A stretch of 64,000 nucleotides of DNA from Scytalidium lignicola (taxonomy: Eukaryota; Ascomycota; Leotiomycetes): NCBI GenBank assembly GCA_002812745.2, contig NCSJ02000027.1:62001-126000 (forward strand), given 5' to 3'. The notes beneath the pieces were generated by a model. The model was not told the DNA's origin, searched no databases, and saw nothing but the letters and a program-made list of their open reading frames with translations. Position numbers and translations under genes: made by a program. Positions 1-12,209 of this stretch are shown piece by piece. Each line of letters begins with the position of its first letter. Position 1 is the first letter of the stretch.

Positions 1-346
1 GCCAACTGAAGGAATAATGGGTCTGCACTAAATTAACCTAGTCAATAGTAAGTATGTCGAGAGGTGTCCAACACACCCATCCAATCCACAACGATAACCA
101 TATCAGTGCATTATACAACTAATAAATAAAGCCTTGGGGGATATAGAAATATCGATATAGCAATTACTAGCAGTAGCGAAATTACCATAGGGAAGTGTTA
201 GATATTTCAACCATTAAAAATACAAACAACGATAAGCCCAACAATATATTTCCCCTTCTTTTTTCATGCGAATATATCACCAGAATTTTTTTTTTGCCCT
301 ATGCGAACACCCAACACCAACACCCAACACCTTAATCACGATTCTA
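1..346. other. AT-rich intergenic, no gene seen
   Basis: No convincing coding frame on either strand. It probably holds the 3' flank of the GPI-anchored protein gene, which ends at 347. Confidence 0.5.
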
Positions 347-1163
347 TTACAACATAGCCAATACCGCAGCCGCACCTCCCAGCGCCAACTTGATATTCGC
401 CCCAGACAAGGACGCACCCCCAGTTGTAGGTTGAGCCGCCGCGCTTCCACTTGAACTGGCCGCTGATCCTGAGCTGCTTGCTCCAGATGTATTTGCAGGA
501 GTCGCCAAGCTGACGGTATCGGTAGTCGACGGGACAGCTGAGCTTGGGGAAGCACCAGTCGTAGCTTTCGCAGCAGCGCCGGCGGTGATGGTGACTGGCA
601 TGTATTCTAGATCAGTTCCGGTGTACGTCATGGTGCTACGGCCTGGGGAGTTGGCTTCGTTGCCACCGTAGGATTCGATGCAGACGGCGGAAGTTGTTCC
701 AGCGAGGGAGCAGTCAACATAGCCCGTGCTAGAAGTTTATTGTCAGCTTCGTTGAGTGAATTTGAACCACGCAAAGGCGGGTGCCAAATTGGGCAAAAAG
801 CGAAAGGGGCAGTCTGGCACGTACAATGCGACAGCGCCGCTAGCATCCATCTCTGCAGACATTGTGTATTTGGCCGTCTTCGGGCCTTCGACGAGGGTAA
901 TTACACCTGGCAATCCACAATCGTTGGAGTCGGTGCCAGGTGCGCATTGTATCGCGTAGGTTGTGGCGGTAGCATCCTGCCAGTTACTGTTAGTATCTTT
1001 GCCATCGGGTATCTGGTGATGAAAAGCAACATACTGAGCCAACGATAGACGCGTCGAGCGGCTGCACATCAGCGCCTGGAACGTAGAGAGTGACAACGCT
1101 GGTCTGCGCAAGGGCGAGACTGGCGATGGCGAGGCCGAGGACGCTGATCGTTGTGGGGTACAT
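347..1163 (-). CDS. GPI-anchored Ser/Thr-rich secreted protein
   Basis: Three exons. The ATG at 1163 opens a clear signal peptide (MYPTTISVLGLAIASLALAQ, cleavage after ALA). Intron 1 uses GTATGT with a TACTAAC branch point and ends GGCAG. Intron 2 starts GTACGT inside the codon after residues MDASGAVA and ends TTCTAG. Both joins keep frame. The mature part has several Cys and a compact domain. The C-terminal third is Ser/Ala/Thr-rich, a likely O-glycosylated stalk, and ends in a hydrophobic tail (GGAAAVLAML) expected of a GPI attachment signal. About 240 aa. This architecture is common among Pezizomycotina wall or plasma-membrane proteins of unknown function. Role at the cell surface is inferred from topology only; no enzymatic motif is visible. 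The gene looks intact. Confidence 0.8.
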
Positions 1164-1972
1164 TATGTTGCTGTTTTTCGAACGAATGTGTTTATGTTCT
1201 TGTAACGAGTGACAGGATAAGTATGTGTGAATGAGCGTAGGGGGAAATTAAAAGTGAGTAAGTGTTTGAGAATCAAATGAATGTGCTGTTACAAGAAAAG
1301 GAAGAAGGATTTAAGGTTTAAAGACCATATTTGTGGAAGGGGCGAAGATGGAGGCCGAGACCATGCCAAGACATTGAAGTTTTTATGCCTAATCTGGTAA
1401 ATTTGATTGTCCGGAAGCGGTAAAGTACGGCCCAAATTACTCAACTATTGTAAAATATTCCGACCCCTGAGGAATATTATTCGCTCACACGCCTTCTTTA
1501 CTAAAACATCTATAATTGTAAATCAACAACGCTAAAAGTAGCCCCGAGGGGGGACGGATTTGGATTAGAGTATGCTATCCATAGATTTACCGTATAATAA
1601 GCAATTGTAAAACGCCCCGTAACTTAATTATAGCATACTGTTACTAAATCTCATTTTCTGTAACTTAAGTCAAAGTATAAAATATTCATTAGATAGGTGC
1701 GAGATTACAGACAAGCTCGTGGACAGAAGACGTGTTGAAATTTTCATCGGATACAGTGGAATGACAGACAAACAATAGAGTATATGCAGTGGACTTGAGC
1801 CATACTTTACTCCTATTTGTTGCTAAATTCGAAGAAGAGACTAGAGGAGGGGAAGTGGATCAGAATGGCGAATGTTGACCCGCAAGAAAAAGATTAAAAG
1901 AAAATCTAAAGCTACCCCAGATACACACATAGCATACATATATCTATTTAAGTTATTTCAAACTGTGATCGT
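1164..1972. other. intergenic, upstream of the GPI-protein gene
   Basis: No supported ORF. It carries the promoter of the leftward GPI-protein gene and the 3' flank of the beta-mannosidase gene. The sequence is AT-rich with short A and T runs. Confidence 0.5.
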
Positions 1973-4796
1973 TCATTCCATTCCATAATATCTCCACGTC
2001 ACAGCGTTGCCATTCAAGCCCCGTGCTGTCACTACTTGCTCATCTCCCGGCACTAAATCGAGCAGGTTATCCTCAAAACTCACCGCATCGATGTCCTTCG
2101 CATAGAATGCTAATCCCTTCACGGGCACGTTGGCTTTCGCCGAGATCCTGTCTCCATCAATACTAATATCCAGTTTCGGTTTTGGCATTGTGAGGTAGCG
2201 ATAGGGTTGGGGCCAGTTTGTGCAACGAGCGACGACTGTGCCTTTAGAATTATCACTAGGTAAGGTTTTGAGGCATGTTGAGAGGATGACCGGTTCATCT
2301 GTTGTGGTAATTGGGTTCGGCAGCTCGATATCGAATAGTTCTGTAGTGATATTGGCGCCTAGTTCTCGGGTCTCCGTGCGGGAGAATAATTCGTTGCCTG
2401 TTGACAATTCAAATGCCTTTATAACCAATGAGTAAGTAACAGGTTTAAGAGTAACATTAGTTACCCATCCTGTAATACGGGTTTCGGTATCGATGAAGGC
2501 TCTTGTGAACTCCGAACGAGGAGATTTAGTCTCCTTCCTCTCCATTCCTAAAGATATTGGCGCCATGTCCCTCTTTACACTGAAGTATGCCATCTTCGGG
2601 CGGTTGAAATAATCAACTAGAGCTTTTGAGGTGACCTGCCATGTTGGATTAAACTTCCCGGAGTAAGTTAGCTGAGTAGGTTTTCAGTGTACGGGATTGA
2701 AGCTGTACGAACCTGCCATATTAGATTTCCACCACAATACTCCTTTCCTTTCCCCTTCCATTCTCGCCTCCACGCTCGCAACGCACAGGTCATGGCTTCA
2801 GCTTGGCTCAACTGCGAGATATAGATATATTCCTCCAGACCAAATCCATACTTGAAGTTTTCTACGAGGTATGTAGCCATTTTCCGTTCATGCTGTATCT
2901 CCTTGTTGTGATGATCGATCGTGCAGGAATTTGGGTGTCTTTCAGAGGGAGGTGAATCGACTAGGTACGATTCTATCGTTTCCAGGGGAGGAAGCGATGA
3001 CACTCCAAATTCAGACACGAATCTACTACCCAGTTTTGGATACTCCTGCCAGGGCCGTGATATATGATGCCAGACTGTTTATTAGCAAAGACAATATTCC
3101 TCAGGTCTGCATGTTCTCACCTTCCCACATGTGTGTATCTCCAACAGTTGGATCGTTAAAAGACTTGCCTCCCCAGGGCGATCCTGCATGGTAAGGAGTA
3201 TCGGGAACGAGCTTCTCACATATTTCCGGCAGCATCTTTTCGTACATATATCGTCCTGGGAACGTTGTCTTGAGCCAGTTTTCCGGATTGGAGTCTTTGA
3301 TATCGTAGGTTGTGTGGAAGAGCTCAGCGAACAAATAATCTTCATTGTTTCCACACCATGCAACAATGGAAGGATGATGACGCAGGCGTTTGAGATTATC
3401 TTCAGCCTCTTCTGTAATGCGTTTCCGGAAACCCTCATCTGCTGGATATGTCCCGCACGCAAACATAAAGTCATTCCACACCATAATTCCAAGCTCGTCA
3501 CAGATGTCGTAAAATACATCTTCTTCATAGATTGCGCCTCCCCAAGCCCTGTATACCAATTAACCTCTGTATTTTTATAGCCTTGATTAGTTAAGCTCAC
3601 CGTAGCATATTATGATTTCCATCAACTGCCATCTTCACCAACTTGCGATACTTTTCTTCTGTAACTCGAGGCACGAAGTGATCCGCTGGACACCAATTCG
3701 ACCCACTGCTAAATATTGGTACGCCGTTGACTTGAAAGAAAAAGCTTGTCCCAGGTTGATCAGCTAACGGTCGCTGGATAAGAGATACTGTTCTTAACCC
3801 GAGCTTCTGTTTCAGTTGGTGCAGTGTTGTTCCCTGAAGGCTGGTTAGAACAATTATAATGATAGATTCGTAGCACTCGCCTCTCGAATCAGCTGAGCAT
3901 GAATGGTATATAATGGTTGCGCGCCGAAACCAACAGGCCACCAGAATTTCGCATCCTGCACCTCAATACAATCGGTTGCCTTATTCTGGATAACTGCTGC
4001 GGTACTCGTCGAAACAATCGTCTTATCGGGGCCAGTTAGAGTGTACTCGACGATGTCACCTTCTCTTCCATCTTCGATTTCTGCAAAGACAGATATAGAA
4101 GATGTCTGGTTTGCTACAGACATTTTGACTTGAGTCGATAGGTCCGATATCCGAGTGGAATACTGTTCGAGATATATCGGGCGCCATGGCCCACAGGTCG
4201 TAAGCTCAGGACCTTCAGCTCGTCAGTGGTAATTCAAACAGGGAAAGCAGAAATGTCGCACCCCAGTTCCAGCCATAGTGGTACTGAGCTTTCCTCACCA
4301 GCAGACGACTTTTGTCAGTAGATGTCGTAAAGCCGGCGGGCTTGAACCCGGTTTCTTTCATCACTTCCTTGCCCTTAAGTATAGCGCTATCAAATAGAAT
4401 CTCGAGCACGTTTGTTCCAACTTTCACGGTCTCTGCCACATCAACCCGGAACCGAAGATGCATATTATCGGCTTGCAAGATTTTTATCCCATTCAAGAAT
4501 ACGACCGCAAAAGTATCAAGACCGTCAAACTGTAGAACGGACTTCTGGTCTGCCACAGGGCGGAATTCGAATTCGGTTCTGTATAACCACTGCTGCTCTC
4601 CCACCCATTGAACTTTGTACTCATTAAGGCCGGTAAAAGGATCTGGAATTTTATCGTGGGCCATCAGATCGAGGTGAATGTTGGTGGGAAACTGTGCGAC
4701 TGGTAGGAAACCATCGGTCCATTCTGGCACATTAAATGCACCAACCTGTTTAAACTCCCAGCCGGTGCTAAGAGGCTGTCTCGTGTACCCAGCCAT
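1973..4796 (-). CDS. mndB: beta-mannosidase, GH2 family (MndB type)
   Basis: Removes terminal non-reducing beta-mannose from manno-oligosaccharides. There is no signal peptide (starts MAGYTRQPLSTGWEFKQVG), as in the intracellular MndB clade. About 860 aa in six or more exons. The N-terminal sandwich domain contains WVGEQQWLYRTEFEF and FDGLDTFAVVFLNG. The first intron (4213-4261) restores WNWGPELTTCGPWRP. The TIM-barrel part has RAWGGAIYEED, the acid/base Glu in WCGNNEDY and the nucleophile Glu in FVSEFG, so the catalytic pair is present. Intron 3834-3880 seems to use a GC donor, because no GT donor there keeps frame. Near the C-terminal side of the barrel, the usual NDCWPVTSW stretch is replaced by a diverged LTYSGKFNPTWQVTS. 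The gene is divergent from the sugar transporter at 5602, which suggests coupled release and uptake of mannose. It looks intact apart from the unusual stretch. Confidence 0.88.
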
Positions 4797-5601
4797 TGTA
4801 TGCAATTTTCTCGATATACTCAAATTTAACACTAGGAAGGAAGGCTTGGAATCAAATGATTGTGAATTTTAAAGAGAAATCGAGACTTTGATATAGTTTC
4901 AATTCAATTTCCCGCCCCACCCAAAGAGATTTGAGGCCATTCCCGATTCAAATCATGACTTCGCACCTCGTCATGGACCATTCCACAGTATACGAGGGAA
5001 CTACGTAGGCATGCCTACCGGCAGCATAAAGATCCTCAACTCGCATTCTCATTGGATCTGTGCGCCGAGGTCTCCTGGAATCGAGGCGCAGTAGAAACCT
5101 GAGCTCCACCAGAGCGCCAAAAATGAGGAGTAAAAGCACTGATGAGGTATCATTTGAATCTATGACCAGGAAATCCCGTTTATACGTGAGAAACTTTGGC
5201 CTTGGTGGTGAACAATGGACTGGGTCGCCAAGAAATTAAACTGTAAAGGGGGGCGAAGAGGGGCTGAAATGGGATGAAATTATTAAGCGAGCGGGATGAG
5301 CTTGAGAACGGCTCCTCAGAACGGGATGAACTCCTCACGGCTGCGAAACACCAAAGCAAATATCTCATAATGAATAATGCCGGAGGAGAAGATTTGTGAA
5401 TCAATAGCAGCTTCTGGTGGATATGTGGAGAATTGCGGGGAACATAGCCTGCAAGTCTTTCCCCGTCTTTGGGGCTACTGTAATGAGTATTTAGTCGCAG
5501 GACTTGAAGAAGAGGCGTTACCCACTTGACGTTTCAGTAATTATATCGTTTTTCAGTTGCACTTCTGAAGTTCGAAGACAGAAACTGATCTCATAATCAA
5601 G
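4797..5601. promoter_or_regulatory. shared divergent promoter region (mannosidase / sugar transporter)
   Basis: About 0.8 kb separates two start codons pointing away from each other. Short ORFs here (4948-5139, 5180-5404) show no recognisable protein. No specific operator could be assigned by eye. The head-to-head layout is the only regulatory evidence. Confidence 0.4.
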
Positions 5602-7438
5602 ATGACACCAAGTAAAACCCCATTCATCATTGCGCGGGCGAGTTTTCTCTGTGCTATCTTCTCCTCTATCGGTGCTTTCCTCCTTGGATTCGATACCGGT
5701 AATTAGATGTTTGTTCGAAATTTGTGCAAAGAGCTGAAACTCTTTTAGGCATCTTCACAACAACAATCGCTCATCTTAGTTTCAACATTTACATGTTTCA
5801 CAACGAGATGGGAAATTCAGTGCTAACAGGTAGGCTCTGACCTTCGACTTGAAAGAGATGACTCCTAATCGAATCAGGTGCCATTGCGTCGACATACACT
5901 GCTGGTACGGCAATTGGAGGTCTTTTCTCTGGTTGGATGGCAGATAAATTTGGAAGAAAGCGGTGCATTATTGTGTCTAGTGCTGTTGGTATGCAAGGCT
6001 TCACCGTCTCATCATTCAGCTACCTAATCTCGTTGTAGTGACTGTCGGAACCATTATTCAAACAGCTGCAGTTAATATTGGAATGCTAATTGCCGGTCGA
6101 ATTATCGCCGGTTTAGCAATTGGAATCCTCTTGGCAATAGTCCCGGTGTATAATGCAGAACTTGCTCTGCCGAAGCATAGAGGGATGATTGTCGGTCTCT
6201 TCGCTGCGATGGCTTCTTTCGGTGTTCTCTGCTCAAATTGGGTTGGTTATGCTTGTTTCTTTGCCGTGGGCAACGCCCAATGGAGGATCCCGTTTGGCTG
6301 TCAAGCTCCATTCGCTATTATCCTTTGTGCTGGAGCCTTTTTCCTTCCAGAATCGCCTCGGTGGTGTATGACATAGCAGCCTACCACTTGCAAGTTAAGC
6401 TAACCGGTACTAGTACTCTCAAAGGATCGTGGCCAAGAGGCATATGAAAGTAGGATCGTCCTTCGTGTTGAAAATTAACCTGCTGACAAAATTCAGTTCT
6501 TTTGATGGCACATGGTGCTCTTGGAGAGGATTTCGTTAGTAGAGAATTCAACCAGATACACCAACAAATTGTAGTCGATGGCCAAGGTGGATTCAGAGAA
6601 TGCTTTACATCCCCCTCGGCACGTAAACGTCTAGCAATCGGAATTTTTATCAATGTGTTTAACAACCTAGGGGGAACTCCTGTTATCACTGCCTATCAAT
6701 CACAACTCTTCACACAGATTGGATTTCCGGGACTTCGCACACTCTTCCTCTCGGGGTTTTACGGTCTCGCTGGCTTTGTTGGAGTCCTAATAAACATTAG
6801 CCTGGTTGCTGACAGACTGGGTCGAAAATCTTCCATGTGTAAGTCCAAGAATTCGCACTATCTTTCCATCTCACGCTCACATTATCCCAGGGATTGGGGC
6901 ATTTGCGCTGCTTGCTGATTTGGTCATCTTGATGCCTCTGTCAAAACTTTACACCGGATCCACGAATGAATCTGGTAAAATAGCTGCCGTATCTTTTATA
7001 TTTGTTCACTCGTTTGTATATTCGGTCTTCATGTTTGGAACCGTGTGGGTTTACCTCGCTGAAATATTTCCGACAAAGCTTCGGGCTCAAGGTTTGGCGA
7101 TTTGCACATTTTGGGGCCAGGTAATGGGTGTTATTCTTCAGCAGGTCGGCCTACAAATCTATGATGATATCGGATACCTATTTTATGTAGTTTTCATTGT
7201 ATGTACGGCAGTGGCGGGAATTGTATATTATTATTTCTTGCCAGAGACAAAGGGCGCCACATTGGAAGATATTTCGGCGTTCTTTGGCGATGAAGTGGTG
7301 GTATCACTCGACGAACCGAAGACGGCTCTTGGCGGCGAGGCTATATCCTACAATCGCCCAAACGCTAGACAGAAAAATAGCACTCCAGGTGATTTAAAAG
7401 GACAGGCAGAGGAGCTTGAGGATGTCTCCCGTGTTTAA
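5602..7438 (+). CDS. MFS sugar/hexose transporter
   Basis: Twelve-TM sugar:proton symporter family, at the plasma membrane. About 520 aa from seven exons. Exon 1 (MTPSKTPFII...) ends in FLLGFDTG, the usual TM1 motif. Exon 3 carries GRK in the TM2-TM3 loop (ADKFGRKRC), then AGRIIAGLAIGILLAIVPVYNAEL, PKHRG and PESPRW. The two apparent breaks after PESPRW are introns: one begins GTATGACATAG and ends GGTACTAG, the next begins GTAGGATCG and ends AAATTCAG. Spliced, they read PRWLLSKDRGQEAYEILLMAHG, the normal central loop. The second half has ADRLGRKSSMW, AEIFPTKLRAQG and the C-terminal signature PETKGATLEDI. The gene looks intact. Substrate cannot be decided from sequence; the adjacent beta-mannosidase makes mannose or a manno-oligosaccharide an attractive guess. 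Confidence 0.88.
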
Positions 7439-7549
7439 AGGTTTGCAAGTGGTGTAATTCTTATAGGATTCACTTTTCCAATATAGAATCAAGAATTCGA
7501 CTAGCTTGTTCACCTATAAAGCATTAGTACTATCTTTGCATTATGGATT

Positions 7550-9865
7550 TTAAAGCATACTCAGTTCCCAAGAACTACGCAAGAGTCGGTCTCGAACAAT
7601 CCGAATGATTTTGTTCAGATCCATCTTCATTCCAACAACATTCTGGGGCTTGGTCATAGAACGGGCAGCATCCCTCGCAATCATTTCGTCGATGAGTCCC
7701 ATGCTGGTTCTAGTCTTAGTATTGCAACCAGTGTCCCAGTCCTCGACTTGCCCTTGAGGCCGCTGCTGTTCAAGACTTGCAACATACGCACGATAAATGA
7801 GCACTGTTAGAAATTCCGTGTATATTATGTGCAACGGCCTTCGTGAATGATGATTTTGTTCATCAAAACACAATCGGAAAATCTCCATCAAATGCGAATA
7901 AAGTTGTTGATCACTTGGATTCAACTGGGAATCCTCACCGAACTCTAATGCAACTAAGACACCAGCAACAGTCTCAATTCTGCTGAAATTTGCATTCATA
8001 AGGATATAACTCAAATGATAACAAACGAGAGCTGATATAGACATCTCCTCCTCTCGTTCATTACAGTCCATTTTGTTGAAATATTGCCGCCATCGGGTTA
8101 ACGCAGTCTTAAAGTCCGCAGCTTTTAGAAGCCGAACTGCATTTGAGGAAGAGGATTGTATGCTGTTGTTGAGTTCGACGACCGCAGATGCAATGATGTG
8201 AATCAGAACCTGCATGCTGAAAGGATTACGTCCAAAATCTAGCCCCATTATTAGGTCCGTAGAACTGTTATTTCCTCCTAAAAGTAACTGCATAACAGAT
8301 TGCAAGTCTCCAATATGCCAAGTTTCATAGCTGGTTCTTCCAGCATTCCACTCTATTGAAGATTTTGCTCTCCACAGTCTTGATGAGCATGGAAGTGGAA
8401 GCTTAAAGTTGTCTATCGAAGACGGTTTTGTGTTCATAAAATGGGTACAACGTATAACGCCATTAACAAAGATACAGTGCACCATTCTATAAAAGTCAGT
8501 TGCATAAGTCTTATATGCGAAACCTTCCTCACCTTATTAGTCCTTCTCGATTCGCCCAGATTTTCCATTGGGTCTCTAAAGTCTCTCCATTTGCTTCGTA
8601 AACGTCTAATAATTGAGAGACGGCGTTCTTGCTTCTCATATACTATTGGTTAGATAAGTAAGCTAGAATAAAGAGCAGAGCCTTAAGATCAGCTCACGTG
8701 TATAATCATTTCATGTATTAGATCTGCTTTCTCATAATCGTGTTGGGTTAATAAATAACGCCCGACGTGTTCGATTATAACCCTGCATTTCATTAGCTCA
8801 TAATATGAAAATGGTTGGCTGTGTGAATTCCTTACGCTGCTTGCAGATTATGAGTAGGTATAACTTGCCCGTCCAATATGGCCCGGTAATAAATTAGACT
8901 TAATTCCTATAGACATGTCACCAGTTCCAGACTTACAGATTGGATACGGCGTGAAATAAGTTTATAAAATATCTGAGTCATTTCCTTTCGTCCCAATATA
9001 GGATTCAGTAGTCCGCCTAGGCAGCAGATTGCAAGTAAAATAATGGGAGAGAGTGGTGATATATGCAATGTGGGCAAATGTATGAATGGCATATTCGTAT
9101 CCAGATAGCCAATGCCTATTTCAAGGCATGTCTGAAGGATAGCTTTGTCACTGATGTCATGGATGATTTCCTAATACTGGTTAACGGTTTACAACCAGGT
9201 ATATTCTATACAAAGAACTATCACTCACGGGAAATTCAATAATAAGAGAATTATAATCTTCATTCGAGATTTGTGGTAAATGAAGCGCTTCTGTGTAGGC
9301 ACCGCCATGAATCGCAGTAGTGCTCTGGGGTGCAAATTGAGTTTCAGTGTCGAGTAATGTATTTTGATTGATAGGAGCATGATGCGTGAGTTCTTCACTA
9401 CTAGACGATGCCAACATCATTGGCCTCTGAGAACAGGCTGGAGATGATATATTCTCATTCCAATTCGGGTTGGTTTTTCTAAGTAAGGCCATTCGATAAC
9501 CTTCATGAGGAGGCGTGGAATCTCGCCGCACTTCAATTTTTTCGATGCTCTTACTCTCGTGTCTTCGGAGATGAGCTTGAAGTAGGTCGCTATAGATTTG
9601 TCAGTAATAAATCTATATGATAGTCAAAAGAAAGTGCCAAGGTCCTAGGGTGCTCACTTCCGTGTAAATTTCCGGTTACAGAAATAGCATGCAAATGCCT
9701 GCTGTTTATCTGAGAGGGAAATTAACTTTGATATGTGACGTTGGTTCTGGAAATCTTACGAGTAAGTCGGTGCCGATTAAGATGTTCTACGCGCAGGTAG
9801 GACCTCGTACAGTCAGGATGGTCGCATTGGAATCTACGACGACTACGCGGGTTATCTGAAGCCAT
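7550..9865 (-). CDS. C2H2 zinc-finger transcription factor with fungal-specific TF domain
   Basis: Nuclear regulator. The ATG at 9865 is followed by two classical C2H2 fingers. The first is CDHPDCTRSYLRVEHLNRH, with its final His supplied across a GTAAGA..CTCAG intron (HRLTH). The second is CYFCNRKFTRNDLLQAHLRRH, assembled across a second intron. A Ser/Thr-rich linker follows (about residues 70-180), then the fungal-specific regulatory domain spread over several exons (for example TNMPFIHLPTLHISPLSPIILLA). The last exon, 7550-8485, is a 300-residue helical C-terminal part. Regulators of this two-finger plus Fungal_trans type usually act on secondary or carbon metabolism. The neighbour is a sugar transporter 110 bp away, tail-to-tail. 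Target genes are unknown. Exon joins in the middle were not all resolved, but no disabling mutation was noticed. Confidence 0.8.
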
Positions 9866-10923
9866 GGTATTCTGATCTGATGTAAAAACAACCAAGCAGT
9901 TGAAAGTATGTTGCAAGATGACTGTTGTAAAGAGTATATTATATATGTGAGGTTTACTTTAAATGCTTCAGGGAAAATAAAGATATGAACTAGAACATTT
10001 AAATTTGTTTGGATTCGGCTTATTTGGCTTAGAATATGAAGCTTTTTTACTCCTGTCGACGTCGAATGCCTCGGCTATTTGTCGAACTTGGTTGAAGCGG
10101 CATTGATTAGTCAGCCGCGAATCAACTGCGCTGGGTTTTGATATATGTGTGTGTTTTGAATGATTAAATNAAAAAAACAAGCTTGGCTCAAAAAATGGAG
10201 AAAGATATCTGAAACGATTGAAGATCGACGAGAAATGGTAGAAATCATTGATAAAATGGATGAGGCCCTTGTCAAGTTCCTGGCTTCAAAGGCAAGGAAG
10301 GGTTATTTGGCACAAATGCAAGCGGGGACATGGGAGTTCTACGTTGCAGTTATCATTCTAGATAACGGGACTTGCGTTTAAAAGTTACATTAGCTCGTCA
10401 AATGATGTATCTAGAACTCCATAAATACGCCCCACGAAACAGGTGAATATCTAAAGCAAAAAATCTCATATCTAACAGCTTCAAGAATAGAGCTAGTAAC
10501 TATCGTATTTCCTACTTCTAAATTATAAGTTTTACACAGAAAATCCTTCTTACCGAATTCTTTATTTAGGTATTAAACCGAGTCCATATAGCTCCTTCAT
10601 AATCATTGGCATTAAACTGCGTTGCATTTTTTAACAAAAGCCCGTTGTAGACATTAGATGGCTCACGGATATATATTATCGCGGGTATTAAGGTACTCTA
10701 CTATTCGCTATCAGGAGAAGGTATTATAGTACTTTACGTTCCAGCTAACCGTAAACAAGAATTTATTATACAAAATCCCTAGAATAGCTATGACAAAAGT
10801 CATTGAATTTGTATAACAAATAATAAATGTTTTATTTGCACTAGCCCCCCAAAAATTAAAATACTGGGCCAGCGAAATCTTTTCTTCTTCTTCTTCTCCG
10901 TCTTTGTATCAGAATCAAACCGT
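9866..10923. other. intergenic with an ambiguous base
   Basis: AT-rich. It has an N at 10170 next to an A7 run. A 73-codon frame at 10160-10381 crosses the N and looks like nothing known; I do not call it a gene. Confidence 0.4.
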
Positions 10924-12209
10924 CTAGTCATCATCCAACCCCAATGCCTGCCTCCTCGTCGGCGCATTAGAATCAAAATAAGGCTTCTCAGCCAGCGACG
11001 TAACTCGTGTTCCGTGTCTTGGCTCCGATCCTTCATAATCCCAACTAGCATTATGAATCGTGATCCTATTATCCCACAACGCGCTCGTCTTTGGGGTCCA
11101 TTTGAACCGGACCTGGATATCAACATTTCTCTCGTACACGTCATACAGGTAGTTGAGGATAAGGTCGCTCTCGGCCTTGTCGAGCCCGATAATAGACTTG
11201 GTCATGGCGCGGTTCACGAAAAGGGACTTCCAGCCCGTGGCTGGGTGTACACGGACAATGGGGTGGATGCGCTCGATGTGCTTGGGCCCCGCAGAAGGGT
11301 CGTTGCGGTCAAGGTAGGTGTGGGCGGATGTGTAGATAGCCTCGCGGCCATCAATAATCTTGCGGAATTCAGGAGAGAGCTTGGAGTAGGCGGCATAGCC
11401 GCTAGCCCAGAGTGTGTCGCCACCCAGGGAGGGAACGGTGTCGTTATGCAAGTGGGTGATGCCCGCGGGCTGCTTCTCGTGGACGAGATCACTGAGTAGT
11501 AGTGTTAGTTGTGGGTTTTTACGGATTTTTCAAAACATGATTGGTATCGTACGTGTGCCATCTTGAAGCGCCGCCTGGCTGTCTGAAAGATGCTTTTCGC
11601 TCTGTTGCTTGGAGAGCGGGCCAAATGATGGTTACTCCTTCTACGCCTGGGACGTGTGGAACTTGTGGCTAGGAAAAGGAATTAGTATCCTTGTATTACG
11701 ATTCCATATTTTGTTCTCAAAAAATGAGGTTTGATACTCACATGAACCTCAACCTCGCCATAGTGCTCTCCTAGTTTCTTCTGATCTTGTGGAGTGAGAT
11801 CTTGATCTCTAAAGAAGACGACTGAGCGCTCTGCAATAAGAAGGGCTAGCTCGTCTTTCTGCTGGTCGGTCAGATCCTTCAATTGCAAACCCACAATCTC
11901 GGTGCCGATGTGCGAGGTCAAGTGGATGACCTCCTTAGCAGCACTTAGCAAAGCGCTCTTGGACTTGTCTGCTCTGGCTCCAGCATCTACGTATTCACGA
12001 TCGGCATTTCTGATCTCGAAGGCGTCTTGTAGATATAATGGCGCTGCTGGACGCTCTGGGTAGCCGCGGCTCAGGTCAATGCCAGCCTTCTCCAGACGGG
12101 CACGTGCAGCAGCGGGGAGAGGAAGAGTGTCTTTCTTGGGGATGATAACGTCTTTGATCCGGGGATCGATGGGCTGAGGAACCGGCGCGTCAATTGCTGA
12201 TGGAGCCAT
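10924..12209 (-). CDS. TauD/TfdA-family Fe(II)/2-oxoglutarate dioxygenase
   Basis: Non-haem iron dioxygenase of the taurine/sulfonate or 2,4-D type: it hydroxylates its substrate using 2-oxoglutarate and O2. About 390 aa in three exons. Exon 1 (ATG at 12209) has the N-terminal part IGTEIVGLQLKDLTDQQKDELALL and RSVVFFRDQDLTPQDQ. Exon 2 carries GGASRWHT. The GTACGATACC..ACTCAG intron then gives RWHTDLVHEKQPAG, which supplies the first His and Asp iron ligands. Exon 3 has GGDTLWASGYAAYSKLS and the distal His in NRITIHNASWDYEG; the Arg of GTRVTSLAEKPYF is well placed to bind 2-oxoglutarate. All key ligands are present. It is divergent from a Liz1/Seo1-type permease at 13524, a pairing typical of catabolic modules for sulfonates, phenoxy acids or similar organic anions. 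The exact substrate is not readable. Confidence 0.88.

Noticed and set aside
3082..3600. 172-codon minus frame overlapping the beta-mannosidase
   Set aside because: It is the shadow of the catalytic exon (RAWGGAIYEED..) in another frame.
5180..5404. 74-codon Ser/Phe-rich minus ORF
   Set aside because: Low-complexity, no family, sits in the divergent promoter between the mannosidase and the sugar transporter.
7550..8485. Reading the 311-codon minus ORF as a separate gene
   Set aside because: It is the last exon of the C2H2 factor: it continues the fungal-specific TF domain, and its apparent Met lies inside exon-intron sequence.
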